Positions 1 to 11,497 of a stretch of 64,000 nucleotides of DNA are shown here, in pieces. Each line of letters opens with the position of its first letter. Within the stretch, counting starts at the first letter, position 1. The notes under the pieces are model-generated. The model was not told the origin of the DNA and did no database searches. It was given only the letters and a program-made list of their open reading frames with translations. The translations under genes were made by a program, and so were the position numbers. The stretch is from Rhizobium mongolense subsp. loessense (lineage in GTDB: Bacteria > Pseudomonadota > Alphaproteobacteria > Rhizobiales > Rhizobiaceae): assembly GCF_900099775.1 (NCBI RefSeq), contig NZ_FMTM01000017.1:1-64000 (forward strand), read 5' to 3'.

Positions 1-297
1 CTAAACGCCTAACCCGAAAGCCAAACGTCAAAAACCAGTGTAACTTCTCTTGATAAACGTGACCGCCAAAGTCTCTTTCCAGAAGTCTAAATTCCTTCAG
101 ACCCCGCAAGCTCCGCCGCCCACGTTTCTCTTTCTTCTCATCTTCAATTGTCAAATAACAGACCAGACAAATCCAGTCACAAGGCAAAAGCCGAAACCCA
201 AAAGTCCCAGCCCCAATCAGCAATCCAGCCAATCCGGAAACCCAAGAGCGAAGGACATCGTCGCCAGCAGCGCCGCCGCCCTCGTTCAGTGACGCGG
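1..297 (-). promoter_or_regulatory. rRNA operon leader (upstream of a 16S gene lying left of the window)
   Basis: Read on the minus strand, this is a non-coding leader. At 145-161 it has a boxA-like antitermination element (TGTTATTTGACAATTG), and it then has an inverted repeat AAACGTG/CACGTTT (121-127 with 55-61) enclosing smaller hairpins, as expected for a pre-16S processing stem. From memory, rhizobial 16S leaders carry the same TTTGACAATTGAAGA followed by AGAGAAACGTGGGCGGC arrangement. The short plus-strand ORFs here have no coding character. The 16S gene itself is outside the window, so the assignment is inference from the leader. Confidence 0.75.
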
Positions 298-375
298 CTT
301 ATACGGCTAACCCTCAGACATAGTCAACAGGCCTTTTTGGAAAAAAATGAAATTTCTCTCATTCAGTTGATTTTA
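298..375 (-). promoter_or_regulatory. Putative strong rrn promoter with A/T-rich UP region
   Basis: On the minus strand there is a -35 box TTGACT (322-327), an 18-base spacer and a -10 box TATAAG (298-303). Transcription would start near 290 and run left into the leader. Upstream, 330-375 is A/T-rich with runs of A and T, which fits an UP element. The arrangement resembles known rhizobial rrn promoters. No start-site data are available from sequence alone. Confidence 0.7.
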
Positions 376-660
376 AAGCGAAATTCGCCTTGATGGTCCT
401 TACGGCGCCCTCCAAGGCTCTGTTTTTATGCCCGCAGGTGGCCATTCCGGTTGAACGCCGGTAAAAATTACCTTCGGCCATGGTTCCGCCCTCACAAGAT
501 CACAATCGGGTGGTCTCAGAAGGACGCATGATTCACGCAGGTATGGGCGCCTAGATTGCGCCCTGCAGCGTGATTTGACTTCCATGCCCGAAATATGCAC
601 ATCTTTCGGCCCAGCAGAGCAGCCCGAGTAAGCCCATGAAAGGACGCGGATAAACCTGCC
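376..660. other. Intergenic stretch without a recognisable gene
   Basis: This stretch lies between the leftward rrn promoter and the rightward M23 peptidase gene. Small ORFs on both strands show no recognisable product. Two hairpins are visible: GGTAA-AAA-TTACC at 460-472, nested beside CCGG repeats, and GGGCGC-N7-GCGCCC at 545-563. It presumably holds the promoter of the peptidase gene, but I could not find a convincing -35/-10 pair. A small RNA cannot be excluded. Confidence 0.4.
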
Positions 661-2592
661 ATGATGACGGAGAAGATGATGATCCGCTCGTTGGGTAACG
701 AGCCTCCGCTTCTCGCCGATGGCAGGCGCGCACCCGACAAGCGTGAGGTTTCTCTACGCTGGCTTTCGGGCACGTTCCTCACTGGCATCACATCGAGCGT
801 GCTGATGGGTGTCGCGCTCTTTGCCGCCCTTGATGGCCGTCAGCAGCTTGCGATCCCCGCCGAGGCCTTTGCCAGCATCAATACCCATGAAGATAGCGCC
901 GTTACCCGCGGTGGACGGCTGATCGCCCCCGCGATCGCCGCCAAACCTTCGGACCGGGCAATCATGGAAGTGTCGACGGTCGTCCATGACGGTGACAAGG
1001 AAATCGTCCGCCGCCAGCCCTTCTCGCATGTAAAGATGCGGCTCGCCGCCAATCACGTGGCGACCGAGGATTATCCGGATTTCGACGCGCTTGCGATCTT
1101 CGCGGCCGATGAGGCGCAGCCCGCACCGGCCGCGCGGACCGGCGCGATTTATGGCTCGGATGTTGAATCCGAGGTGAGCCTCAAGACCGTTCCCTTCCCA
1201 ATCGGAAAGAGCGACTTTCAGGCGGCGCCAGGGATGACTCTGGATGAAGTCGAGGAGAATGTTCGCTCGAACGGTTCGGCGCTGACTGACGGGGCCACTC
1301 AAGTCGCGGCGCTCTACTACGTCGACCCTCAGCGCTTTTCGAACGAGGACAACGATGTAGATCTGACATCAGGCCTGTCGGCCCGTGTTCTCGAGCAGAA
1401 CATGACGGTGTCCGCGCCGGAATCGATCACGCCGCAGACCGAGGAATTTGCCGACGACATCGTGCCGGCCCGGCAGGACGTCACCATCGTCAAGGCGCTG
1501 ATGGATTCCGGCTATCCCGAGCCGCAGGCGAAGATGCTCTCTGCCAACCTCGCGCCGCCACTCGGCAGCGACGAGCTCGCCAAGGGCGACGTCCTGCGTG
1601 TCGGCATCATTCAGAAGGGCGAACAGGCCAAACTCATCCGCGCCAGCGTCTATCGTGGCACCCGTCATCTCGTCACGATCGCTCTCGATGACAAGAGCCG
1701 CTTCGTTGAGGCGAGTGAGCCGCCCAGGCTTGACGCGATCGCAACTGCCTTCGATGACAATTCGCTGTCGGTTCCCGCTGGCCAGAACCTGCCGCGCGTT
1801 TATGACGGCATTTATCGCGCCGCTCTTTCCTACGGCATGACCAAGGATATGACGGCGCTGATCATCAAGCTGCTCGCGGCAAATGTTGATTTCCAGGCGC
1901 AACTGAGGCCGACCGATTTCCTCGAGGCCTTTTTCTCCGTCGCCGATTCAAGCGGCCGCGCGACGCCGAATTCCGAACTGCTTTACGTCAATGCCCGTTT
2001 TGGCGATACGGTGACTCGCTTCTACCGCTTCCAGGATGTGGACGGAAACGTCGATTACTTCGATCAGGACGGCAAAAGCATCCGTCAGTTCTTGCTGCGC
2101 AACCCGGTGCCAAACGGCATTTTCAAGTCCGGTTTCGGCATGCGACGCCACCCGATCCTGGGTTTTGCCCGCATGCATACGGGCGTCGACTGGGCCGCTC
2201 CCCGCGGTACGCCGATCATCGCGACCGGCAATGGCACGGTCGAGAAGGCCGGCTGGGATTCCGGCGGCTATGGCAATCAGACGATCGTCCGTCATGCCAA
2301 TGGATACGAGTCCTCCTACAACCACCAGAGCGCCATTGCCAAAGGCATCGTGCCTGGAGCCAAAGTTCGCCAGGGCCAGGTGATCGGCTGGGTCGGCACC
2401 ACTGGCGAATCCACCGGACCGCATCTGCACTACGAGATGATCGTCAACGGCACCAAGGTCGATCCGCTCCGCATCCGCCTGCCGGGCGGCAAGTCGCTGG
2501 CCGGCGAAGCACTGGCTAAATTCCAGGACGAGCGCAAGCGCATCGATACCCTCCTGAATAACCAGCCGGTCGATCAGATCGCCAGCAAGTAG
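661..2592 (+). CDS. M23 family membrane-anchored metallopeptidase
   Basis: This is a 643-residue putative peptidoglycan endopeptidase of the LytM/M23 type. One membrane segment lies near residues 34-56, so most of the protein should face the periplasm. A long middle region leads to the C-terminal M23 domain, where the zinc-binding H506-x3-D510 (HTGVD) and the H588-L-H590 motif are intact, so it should be catalytically competent rather than a degenerate LytM activator. It probably cleaves cross-links in the sacculus during growth or division. The start is the first ATG of the frame; an internal ATG a few codons later is possible. It converges on clpB, with a shared terminator between them. Confidence 0.88.
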   Translation: MMTEKMMIRSLGNEPPLLADGRRAPDKREVSLRWLSGTFLTGITSSVLMGVALFAALDGRQQLAIPAEAFASINTHEDSAVTRGGRLIAPAIAAKPSDRAIMEVSTVVHDGDKEIVRRQPFSHVKMRLAANHVATEDYPDFDALAIFAADEAQPAPAARTGAIYGSDVESEVSLKTVPFPIGKSDFQAAPGMTLDEVEENVRSNGSALTDGATQVAALYYVDPQRFSNEDNDVDLTSGLSARVLEQNMTVSAPESITPQTEEFADDIVPARQDVTIVKALMDSGYPEPQAKMLSANLAPPLGSDELAKGDVLRVGIIQKGEQAKLIRASVYRGTRHLVTIALDDKSRFVEASEPPRLDAIATAFDDNSLSVPAGQNLPRVYDGIYRAALSYGMTKDMTALIIKLLAANVDFQAQLRPTDFLEAFFSVADSSGRATPNSELLYVNARFGDTVTRFYRFQDVDGNVDYFDQDGKSIRQFLLRNPVPNGIFKSGFGMRRHPILGFARMHTGVDWAAPRGTPIIATGNGTVEKAGWDSGGYGNQTIVRHANGYESSYNHQSAIAKGIVPGAKVRQGQVIGWVGTTGESTGPHLHYEMIVNGTKVDPLRIRLPGGKSLAGEALAKFQDERKRIDTLLNNQPVDQIASK

Positions 2593-2601
2593 GCCAAATA
2601 A

Positions 2602-2625
2602 AAATGGCGGCCGGAGCCGCCATTT
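2602..2625. terminator. Bidirectional terminator between the M23 peptidase and clpB
   Basis: A perfect 10-bp stem AAATGGCGGC / GCCGCCATTT with a CGGA loop lies 10 bases after the peptidase stop and about 20 bases after the clpB stop. On the minus strand the stem is followed by TTTATTT, so it is a good intrinsic terminator for clpB and probably serves both genes. Confidence 0.85.
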
Positions 2626-2645
2626 GCTTTCCCGGATGCCGGTCG

Positions 2646-5252
<2,607 letters not shown>

Positions 5253-5534
5253 ATTCTACCTCCATGGATCGCCCTGCCCTTATAAGGCACAGACCGATGA
5301 TTGAGATTGAGCTCCCTCAAAAGGCGAGCCGTCGCTTCATCTTTTTGGACATTGAACGAAGCATTCGAGGACGAATATGGGATGGATTTTTGCGAGTTTA
5401 AAGAGCCCGGAACCACGAAACCCGGGCCGAAGAGTCCTCCGCGAAGTCGCGGCACGGCCTGATGGCACGAACGTTCAAGACCCGATTGTAGCGCTGCTGG
5501 TATGCCTAGCAGCTTCCTAAACAGCAGAGCGTTG

Positions 5535-6134
5535 ATGACCTTGGAGCAAACGATTGCATTTCTGACCTTTTCAGTCGTCGGCGCCATCACGCCCGGCCCG
5601 AGCAACGTCATGATCATGGCGACCGGCCCACTCGTGGGTTTGACACGGGGCCTGCCATGCGTGTTCGGTGCTGCATTGGGAATGTCGTCGCTATTCTTCT
5701 GTGCGGGGCTCGGCCTTGCGCAGTTGTTTCTGCTTTATCCGCTTACGCTGGCGATCATGAATCTGATCGGCGCTGCCTTTTTGTTTTGGCTGGCCTGGAA
5801 AATCGCGACCGCGGCGGACGTGACGCAGGCGAAAGGCGACACGAAAGCCGTTTGCTTTCTGCAAGCGGCGGCGTTTCAATGGATGAATCCGAAGGGCTGG
5901 CTGGTTGCCGTGAGTGGGATTGCCGCCTACTCCGGCGCATCTCCAGGAAGCGCTTTCGGCTTGGCCGCAACCTTCGCAGTGCTATTTTTTTTGGCAGCCT
6001 TCCCGAGTGGTCTCGCCTGGTTAATAGCTGGCGCATTGATGCAGAAACTGCTTCAAGACGCGCGCATTGCGCGCGCCTTCAATATCGTGATGGCAATCGT
6101 ACTCGCCGGCTCTGTCGCGACAATTTTCGTGTGA
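5535..6134 (+). CDS. LysE/RhtB family amino-acid exporter
   Basis: This inner-membrane protein of 199 residues with about six hydrophobic segments belongs to the LysE/RhtB translocator family, which exports amino acids such as homoserine, threonine or lysine. The family signature G-x-x-x-PGP-N appears near residues 16-23 (ITPGPSN). I chose the ATG at 5535 (MTLEQTIAFL), which begins directly at the first helix as in homologues. An upstream ATG at 5502 would add eleven residues that do not look like the family. The substrate cannot be read from the sequence. The gene is single and converges on the DUF4167 gene 16 bases away. Confidence 0.85.
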   Translation: MTLEQTIAFLTFSVVGAITPGPSNVMIMATGPLVGLTRGLPCVFGAALGMSSLFFCAGLGLAQLFLLYPLTLAIMNLIGAAFLFWLAWKIATAADVTQAKGDTKAVCFLQAAAFQWMNPKGWLVAVSGIAAYSGASPGSAFGLAATFAVLFFLAAFPSGLAWLIAGALMQKLLQDARIARAFNIVMAIVLAGSVATIFV

Positions 6135-6150
6135 GCCGGAGACGGCAGCC

Positions 6151-6825
6151 TTATTCCGTAGCCGCTTCGACCAGAGCGGGTGCTTCGGCGGAAGCGGCCT
6201 CGCCCTCGCCTTCGGCACGGCGCGGACGGCGCGGGCGGTTGCTGGCGTTACGGCGGCGTGGCTGGCGTTCGCGCTGCTGGCTGCCTTCTTCCTCCATGGA
6301 GACTTCGGCCGGAATGCCTTCGATTTCCGGCTGAGGGCCGGTTCCGTCGTTGGTTTCCTGAGCCGGCGCCGGTAGAGAAGCGGGAGCTTCTGCGCGCTGT
6401 TCGCGACGATGCTGCTCGCGCGGCGGCTGAACGACGACGGCATCATCGCTGTCTACCGTATCCAGTTCGTCGCCATCGCGCTCGCCACCTTCGCGGTCGG
6501 TATATTCGTTCCGATCGTCGCGCTGGAAACGTTCCTGCATCTGCGTCTGGGCGGCCGCAATGATGCGGTAATAGTGCTCTGCGTGCTGCAGGTAGTTCTC
6601 CGCTATGACGCGGTCACCGGAGCTCTGGGCATCGCGGGCAAGCTGCGAATATTTTTCAGCAATATGCTGAGCCGTACCGCGGATCTTCACGTCGGGGCCG
6701 GAGCTGTCGTAGGTCCGCGTCAGCGGATTGCCACCCTTGCGGTTGAAATTATTGTTGTTATTTCCGCCGCCGTTATTGTTACTGCCACGCCCTCGACCGC
6801 GCTTGTTCTGCTGTCCTGGCCTCAT
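6151..6825 (-). CDS. DUF4167 domain protein
   Basis: This is a 224-residue alphaproteobacterial protein with DUF4167 near residues 37-90 (TRTYDSSGPDVKIRGTAQHI). The first 35 residues are an Arg/Gly/Asn-rich tract, and the C-terminal half is a low-complexity Glu/Arg/Pro/Ala region. The N-terminal tract resembles RNA-binding RG-rich segments, but no function is established for the family to my knowledge. It follows prmC and prfA on the same strand, a conserved rhizobial order, but a gap of about 340 bases suggests its own promoter. Plus-strand ORFs over this gene are shadows. Confidence 0.85.
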   Translation of the reverse strand: MRPGQQNKRGRGRGSNNNGGGNNNNNFNRKGGNPLTRTYDSSGPDVKIRGTAQHIAEKYSQLARDAQSSGDRVIAENYLQHAEHYYRIIAAAQTQMQERFQRDDRNEYTDREGGERDGDELDTVDSDDAVVVQPPREQHRREQRAEAPASLPAPAQETNDGTGPQPEIEGIPAEVSMEEEGSQQRERQPRRRNASNRPRRPRRAEGEGEAASAEAPALVEAATE

Positions 6826-7165
6826 AGATCGTTCACCTGAATTCTCTGTTTGTGTGGAGTTATGGCACCAACCGCCGTGGCCGGTAAACCGGCTCAGGGC
6901 CTTCGTGCCGCAAGCATAATGCGCCTTCGCGCCGACCTGCCGCTTGTTCTCAAGTCATATTGACTGATTCACGCATTGGGTCGTGTTCAACCTTTGAAAC
7001 TCTCGTTTAAAAGAGTGGACCCCCGAGGCCGACCAAGTACCGAACGAATCGACGTTCCTTCTTGACTGCCCAACGCGTGAGCGCAACCTATATCGCTTCC
7101 CCGGGAAATCCAAGCCTTTTCTTCGCAATAGCAGTAATGTCCTGTTCAATGCTGCAATTTGTTGC
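6826..7165. other. Intergenic region between prmC and the DUF4167 gene
   Basis: No convincing gene is visible. A minus-strand ORF that overlaps the prmC end (6955-7209) has no recognisable domain. A hairpin GCCGG-TAAA-CCGGC (6880-6893) lies in what would be the 5' untranslated region of the DUF4167 gene, and a weak stem CTCT/AGAG occurs near 7000. The region probably contains the prmC terminator and the DUF4167 promoter. Confidence 0.4.
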
Positions 7166-8038
7166 TCAAGCGATGGGTGCGAACACGAGCACCCGGTCAT
7201 TTTGGCCATAATCCTTTGCGGATCCGACGCATTTGAAACCTGCAGCCTCGAAGACCGCCGTTACGTGATTCCGCTGGTCGTAGCCGATTTCCAGTCCTAT
7301 GACGCCGTTCGGCTGCATGAACCTCGCCGCATCCTTGGCTATCGCTTTGTATGCGTCAAGCCCATCGGGGCCACCATCCAGAGCCGCCGCCGGATCAAAT
7401 TTCGTCACTTCAGGAGCGAGATTGTCAATGACATTGGAAGCAATATAGGGCGGATTTGAGACGATTGCGTGAAACGTACCGTGAATGTTTTGAAACCAAC
7501 TTGATTGCACAGTCTCAAACCGTTCGTTCAATCCGTTTCTTGCAGCGTTTGTTTCAGCCGTCCTGAGGGCATCTGCGGATACATCGCTTCCGATACCCGA
7601 CGCTTCCGGAAATTCGCTCAAAAGCGCAAGGCATATTGCCCCGGTTCCGGTTCCTAGATCAAGGATATGGAGATGTTCCTCCGTCTTTGCAAGGGTTCTT
7701 AAATAAGGAAGCATCGTATCGACGAGAACTTCCGTGTCTGGCCGCGGCTCCAACGTCTCGGCGGAAAGCGAAAGCGGTAGACCGTAAAACTCCCGCTCGC
7801 CGAGAATACGGTGGACCGGCTCATGCGCTAGCCGCCGTTCCACAGCCACCGGGATCAGCGCCGCTTTATCGGCAGCGACGGGCTCATTACCGCGTGAGAG
7901 CATTTCGGTCGAGGAGAACTTCAGCAATCCGGCAACGAGCAGCCTTGCATCCGTTGCGGGATCGGCGATACCGGCCTCGGTGAAGCGGCGGCGGACTTCG
8001 GCGAGAACTTCAGAAACCGTCGGCCGCGCTCCCGTCAT
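7166..8038 (-). CDS. prmC: Release factor glutamine N5-methyltransferase PrmC
   Basis: At 290 residues this is the usual PrmC/HemK length. PrmC methylates the glutamine of the GGQ motif in release factors, using S-adenosylmethionine, and speeds peptide release. An N-terminal helical domain (about 1-90) precedes the Rossmann methyltransferase fold with the SAM-binding DLGTGTGA (127-134) and the substrate-binding NPPY (195-198). The start codon overlaps the prfA stop by four bases (ATGA), so it is translationally coupled to its own substrate RF1, as in many bacteria. Confidence 0.96.
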   Translation of the reverse strand: MTGARPTVSEVLAEVRRRFTEAGIADPATDARLLVAGLLKFSSTEMLSRGNEPVAADKAALIPVAVERRLAHEPVHRILGEREFYGLPLSLSAETLEPRPDTEVLVDTMLPYLRTLAKTEEHLHILDLGTGTGAICLALLSEFPEASGIGSDVSADALRTAETNAARNGLNERFETVQSSWFQNIHGTFHAIVSNPPYIASNVIDNLAPEVTKFDPAAALDGGPDGLDAYKAIAKDAARFMQPNGVIGLEIGYDQRNHVTAVFEAAGFKCVGSAKDYGQNDRVLVFAPIA

Positions 8039-9114
8039 TGCTGCTCGCCAAGTTGAGCCAGCTGGCTTGCCTGATAATCGGCAAGCAGGGCATCCACCAC
8101 TTCATTGATCTCGCCTTCCATCATCCGGTCGAGCTTGTAGAGCGTCAGATTGATGCGATGATCGGTGATGCGGCCCTGCGGATAATTGTAGGTGCGTATC
8201 CGCTCCGAGCGGTCGCCGGAGCCGACCTGGCTCTTGCGATCGGCGGAACGTTCGCTATCGGCCCTTTGCCGTTCGGCATCATAGAGCCTCGAACGCAGTA
8301 CCTGCATCGCCTTGGCGCGGTTCTGGTGCTGTGACTTTTCCGAACTGGTGACGACGATGCCCGTCGGCAGATGCGTGATACGCACCGCAGAATCCGTGGT
8401 GTTGACGTGCTGGCCGCCCGCGCCGGATGATCGCATCGTATCAATACGAATGTCTTCCGGCCGGATCTCAATGTCGATTTCTTCGGCTTCCGGCAGCACG
8501 GCGACCGTTGCTGCCGACGTATGAATGCGCCCACCCGCTTCCGTTTCGGGCACGCGCTGCACACGATGCACGCCAGACTCGAACTTCAGCTTGGCGAAGA
8601 CGCCCTTGCCGGTGATCGTGGCGATAATTTCCTTGTAGCCACCAGCTTCCCCCTCGCTTGCAGAAAGGATTTCGACCTTCCAGCCGTTCGCCGCGGCGAA
8701 ACGCTCATACATGCGAAAAAGATCGCCTGCGAAGAGTGCGGCCTCCGAGCCTCCCGTACCCGCGCGGATTTCAAGGATCGCGCTCTTTTCGTCTGCGGCA
8801 TCCTTCGGCAGCAGCAGGATTTGGATTTCCTGCTCCAGCGCCTCGATGCGCGCCTTCACATCCGGCAATTCCTGCTCCGCGAGATCGCGCATCTCACGGT
8901 CGACGGACCTGTCTTCAAGCAACGCTTCGAGATCGGAAATCTCTGCTTCAGCCTTTTCATAGGCGCGGATCTTGGTGACGACGGGCTGCAGCTCGGAATA
9001 TTCGGAGGCGAGCTTCACGTAGACGTCCGCCGACGGGCCGGCCGACATTCGCGCTTCGATTTCGCCGAAGCGGCGTTCCAGCTCGCGCATCTTTTCAACG
9101 GGAAGCTTCGCCAC
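8035..9114 (-). CDS. prfA: Peptide chain release factor 1
   Basis: This 359-residue RF1 reads UAA and UAG stop codons. The codon-recognition tripeptide PxT is PET at residues 189-191, within RVPETEAGGRIHTS, which marks RF1 rather than RF2 (SPF). The catalytic GGQ is at 233-235 and is the site methylated by the product of the overlapping prmC. The gene sits 28 bases after ptsP on the same strand and is probably co-transcribed with it. Confidence 0.97.
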   Translation of the reverse strand: MAKLPVEKMRELERRFGEIEARMSAGPSADVYVKLASEYSELQPVVTKIRAYEKAEAEISDLEALLEDRSVDREMRDLAEQELPDVKARIEALEQEIQILLLPKDAADEKSAILEIRAGTGGSEAALFAGDLFRMYERFAAANGWKVEILSASEGEAGGYKEIIATITGKGVFAKLKFESGVHRVQRVPETEAGGRIHTSAATVAVLPEAEEIDIEIRPEDIRIDTMRSSGAGGQHVNTTDSAVRITHLPTGIVVTSSEKSQHQNRAKAMQVLRSRLYDAERQRADSERSADRKSQVGSGDRSERIRTYNYPQGRITDHRINLTLYKLDRMMEGEINEVVDALLADYQASQLAQLGEQQ

Positions 9115-9142
9115 CCTTCACTCCGATTCTTCTAATAATCTG

Positions 9143-11410
9143 CTAAAGGGGAATATTGTGGCTCTCGGCGAAGTGGGCAAGCACCTCGCGCATCGGGGTC
9201 GTCGCGTGGATATCGTCCAACGCCTCGTTCATGACCTTCGCCAGCGCCGCGGCATCGAGACCAAGTAGCATTGCCTTCACTGGCCCGATCGAGGCCGGCG
9301 ACATCGACACCGAGCGGAAGCCGAGACCAAGCAGCGCCATCGCCGAGATCGGCTTGCCGGCAAGCTCGCCGCACAATGTCACCGGCGTATTGTTGCGCTC
9401 ACCGGCTCGCACGATGTCGCGCAAGAGCCTGAGGAACGGCTTGCCCAGCGTATCGAAGCGGTCGGAAACGCGCGCATTGCCGCGATCCACTGCCATAGCG
9501 AACTGGAAGAGGTCATTGGAGCCGACCGAGACGAAATCGACAGCCGCCATCAGTTCGTCGAGCTGCCAGAGGAGCGCCGGCACCTCCAGCATCGCACCGA
9601 ACTGCAGCTTGCGCGGCAGGCCGTGGCCGAAGCGGGAGAGGTGCTGCACTTCCTTCTGCAGAAGCTCGCGAACCGCCGCGATCTCGGAAACCTCGGTCAC
9701 CATCGGCACCATGAGCTTCAGCTCGGCCCCGGCCGCCGCCTTCAGCATGGCCCGAAGCTGCGTGCGCAAGAGCCCCGGACGGTCGAGCGATAAGCGAATG
9801 GCACGCCAGCCGAGTGCCGGATTCTCTTCCTCGTGGCCGCGGAAATAGGGGACAACCTTATCGCCGCCGATATCGAGCGTGCGGAAGGTAACGATGCGGC
9901 CTGCCGCCTGCTTCAGCACGTTGCGATAGAAGATTTCCTGCTCCTCGGCCTTCGGCATCGTGGAAGCGATCATGAACTGCAGCTCGGTGCGGAAGAGGCC
10001 AATACCTTCGGCACCCGATTCCGCAAGCTGCGGCAGATCGACCAGCAGCCCGGCATTCATCAGCAGCGAAATCCGCTGCCCGTCCCTCGTCAGCGGCTCA
10101 ACGGAGCGCAGCGCCCGGAACTGCTCCTGCCGGCGCGCGCGGAACCGGACTTTCTCCTCGTAAGACCTCTGATGCTCCGGCAACGGCCTCAGATGCACAT
10201 GGCCGCCGTCACCATCGATGATCACGGCATCGCCGTTTTCGGCAAGCGCGACAACGCCTGCCGCCTGGCCTATCACCGGAATGCCCATGGCACGAGCGAC
10301 GATGACGACGTGACTGGTGACAGCACCTTCCTCGAGGACCAAGCCGCGCACATTGGCGCGCGGGTAGTCGAGCAGTTCGGCGGCACCCATGGCGCGCGCG
10401 AGGATGATTGCATCATTCGGGAAACCGTCACCTGACGTGTGGCCGGTGTAGCCTGTCAGTTGCCGCAAAAGGCGGTTCGCCAAGTCTTCGAAGTCATGCA
10501 TGCGCTCGCGGAGATAGGGATCCGTCAAACGTATCATGCGCGCTTTGGTGTCGCTCTGGACTTTTTCGACCGCTGCTTCCGCGGTCAGGCCGTTACGGAT
10601 CGCCTCTTCGAGCTTCCGCACCCAGCCTTGGTCATGTGCGAACATGCGGTAGGTTTCCAAAACCTCGCGATGCTCGCCCTCCATCGACACGTCGCGGCTC
10701 GAAAGCAAGTCGTCGATCGAAATCCGAAGCGAACCCATCGCCTCCGCCAGCCTGCGGATTTCCTTCTCCGAATCTTCGTTGAGAAGATTGGTGACGACGA
10801 TGCGCGGCTCGTGCAGCACGACATAACCGAGCCCGATGCCTTCGTTATAGGTATCGCCGTTGATCGTGACGGAACGCGTCAGGTCAAGTTCGAGGCCCGG
10901 CTTCGTGATCTTCTTGAGCTCGCCGGTGGCGATCATCTCGGCGAGCACCATCGCCGTGGTCTCGAGCGCTTCTAGCTCTTCCTCGCGGTAGGTGCGGCTC
11001 GCCTTGTTCTGCACGACGAGAACGCCGAGCGAACGGCCGGTGCGTAGGATCGGCACACCGAGGAAGGAATGGTAGATTTCTTCGCCGGTTTCCGGGAGAT
11101 AACGAAAAGCGGGATGCGACTGTGCGTCGGAGAGGTTGAGCGGCTGCGCCGAAGCGGCGATCGTCCCGACGAGGCCCTGCCCCATCTTCAATTGCGATAG
11201 GTGGACGGCTTCCTTCTTCAGGCCCTCAGTCGCATAAAGTTCGAGAACGCCGTCAGAGCGCAGCACGTAGACGGAGCAAACCTCCGCCACCATGTTGCTG
11301 GCGATCTGCCGAACGATCCGGTCGAGACGCTCCTGCGGCTCCAGCGGCTCCGCCATCAACTCGCGCAGCCGCTTGAGCAGCACGCGCGGACCGCCGGATA
11401 GGTCTCTCAT
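9143..11410 (-). CDS. ptsP: Nitrogen PTS enzyme I (phosphoenolpyruvate-protein phosphotransferase PtsP)
   Basis: This is 755 residues, the length of EI-Ntr. It accepts phosphate from phosphoenolpyruvate and passes it to NPr and then EIIA-Ntr, a regulatory cascade controlling potassium, nitrogen and carbon physiology rather than sugar uptake. An N-terminal GAF sensor domain (about 1-165), which binds glutamine and 2-oxoglutarate in studied homologues, precedes the EI core. The phosphorylated histidine is H367 in GAVTSHVVIVAR. The PEP-binding C-terminal barrel follows (for example FRTLDIGGDK). The gene lies between lysC and prfA, a conserved rhizobial order. Confidence 0.95.
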   Translation of the reverse strand: MRDLSGGPRVLLKRLRELMAEPLEPQERLDRIVRQIASNMVAEVCSVYVLRSDGVLELYATEGLKKEAVHLSQLKMGQGLVGTIAASAQPLNLSDAQSHPAFRYLPETGEEIYHSFLGVPILRTGRSLGVLVVQNKASRTYREEELEALETTAMVLAEMIATGELKKITKPGLELDLTRSVTINGDTYNEGIGLGYVVLHEPRIVVTNLLNEDSEKEIRRLAEAMGSLRISIDDLLSSRDVSMEGEHREVLETYRMFAHDQGWVRKLEEAIRNGLTAEAAVEKVQSDTKARMIRLTDPYLRERMHDFEDLANRLLRQLTGYTGHTSGDGFPNDAIILARAMGAAELLDYPRANVRGLVLEEGAVTSHVVIVARAMGIPVIGQAAGVVALAENGDAVIIDGDGGHVHLRPLPEHQRSYEEKVRFRARRQEQFRALRSVEPLTRDGQRISLLMNAGLLVDLPQLAESGAEGIGLFRTELQFMIASTMPKAEEQEIFYRNVLKQAAGRIVTFRTLDIGGDKVVPYFRGHEEENPALGWRAIRLSLDRPGLLRTQLRAMLKAAAGAELKLMVPMVTEVSEIAAVRELLQKEVQHLSRFGHGLPRKLQFGAMLEVPALLWQLDELMAAVDFVSVGSNDLFQFAMAVDRGNARVSDRFDTLGKPFLRLLRDIVRAGERNNTPVTLCGELAGKPISAMALLGLGFRSVSMSPASIGPVKAMLLGLDAAALAKVMNEALDDIHATTPMREVLAHFAESHNIPL

Positions 11411-11497
11411 GGCGTCTCAAGCTCCAAAAACAAAAGCAAAGTAACCCGGCAGACGCCGCGTAACTTCACAACTTAAATGCGGCAGGCCTGCTGGGAA

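Noticed and set aside
50..393. Overlapping 80-residue plus-strand ORFs at the left edge
   Set aside because: The region is explained better as an rRNA leader and promoter on the minus strand; the peptides are Pro/Ser/Lys/Arg low complexity.
460..563. Hairpins at 460-472 and 545-563 considered as a structured RNA such as 6S or a riboswitch
   Set aside because: I could not match any known RNA family, and two short stems do not make a case; they are left as part of an intergenic region.
6955..7209. 84-residue minus-strand ORF overlapping the end of prmC
   Set aside because: It has no recognisable family and no clear ribosome-binding site, and it shares sequence with the prmC terminus in another frame.
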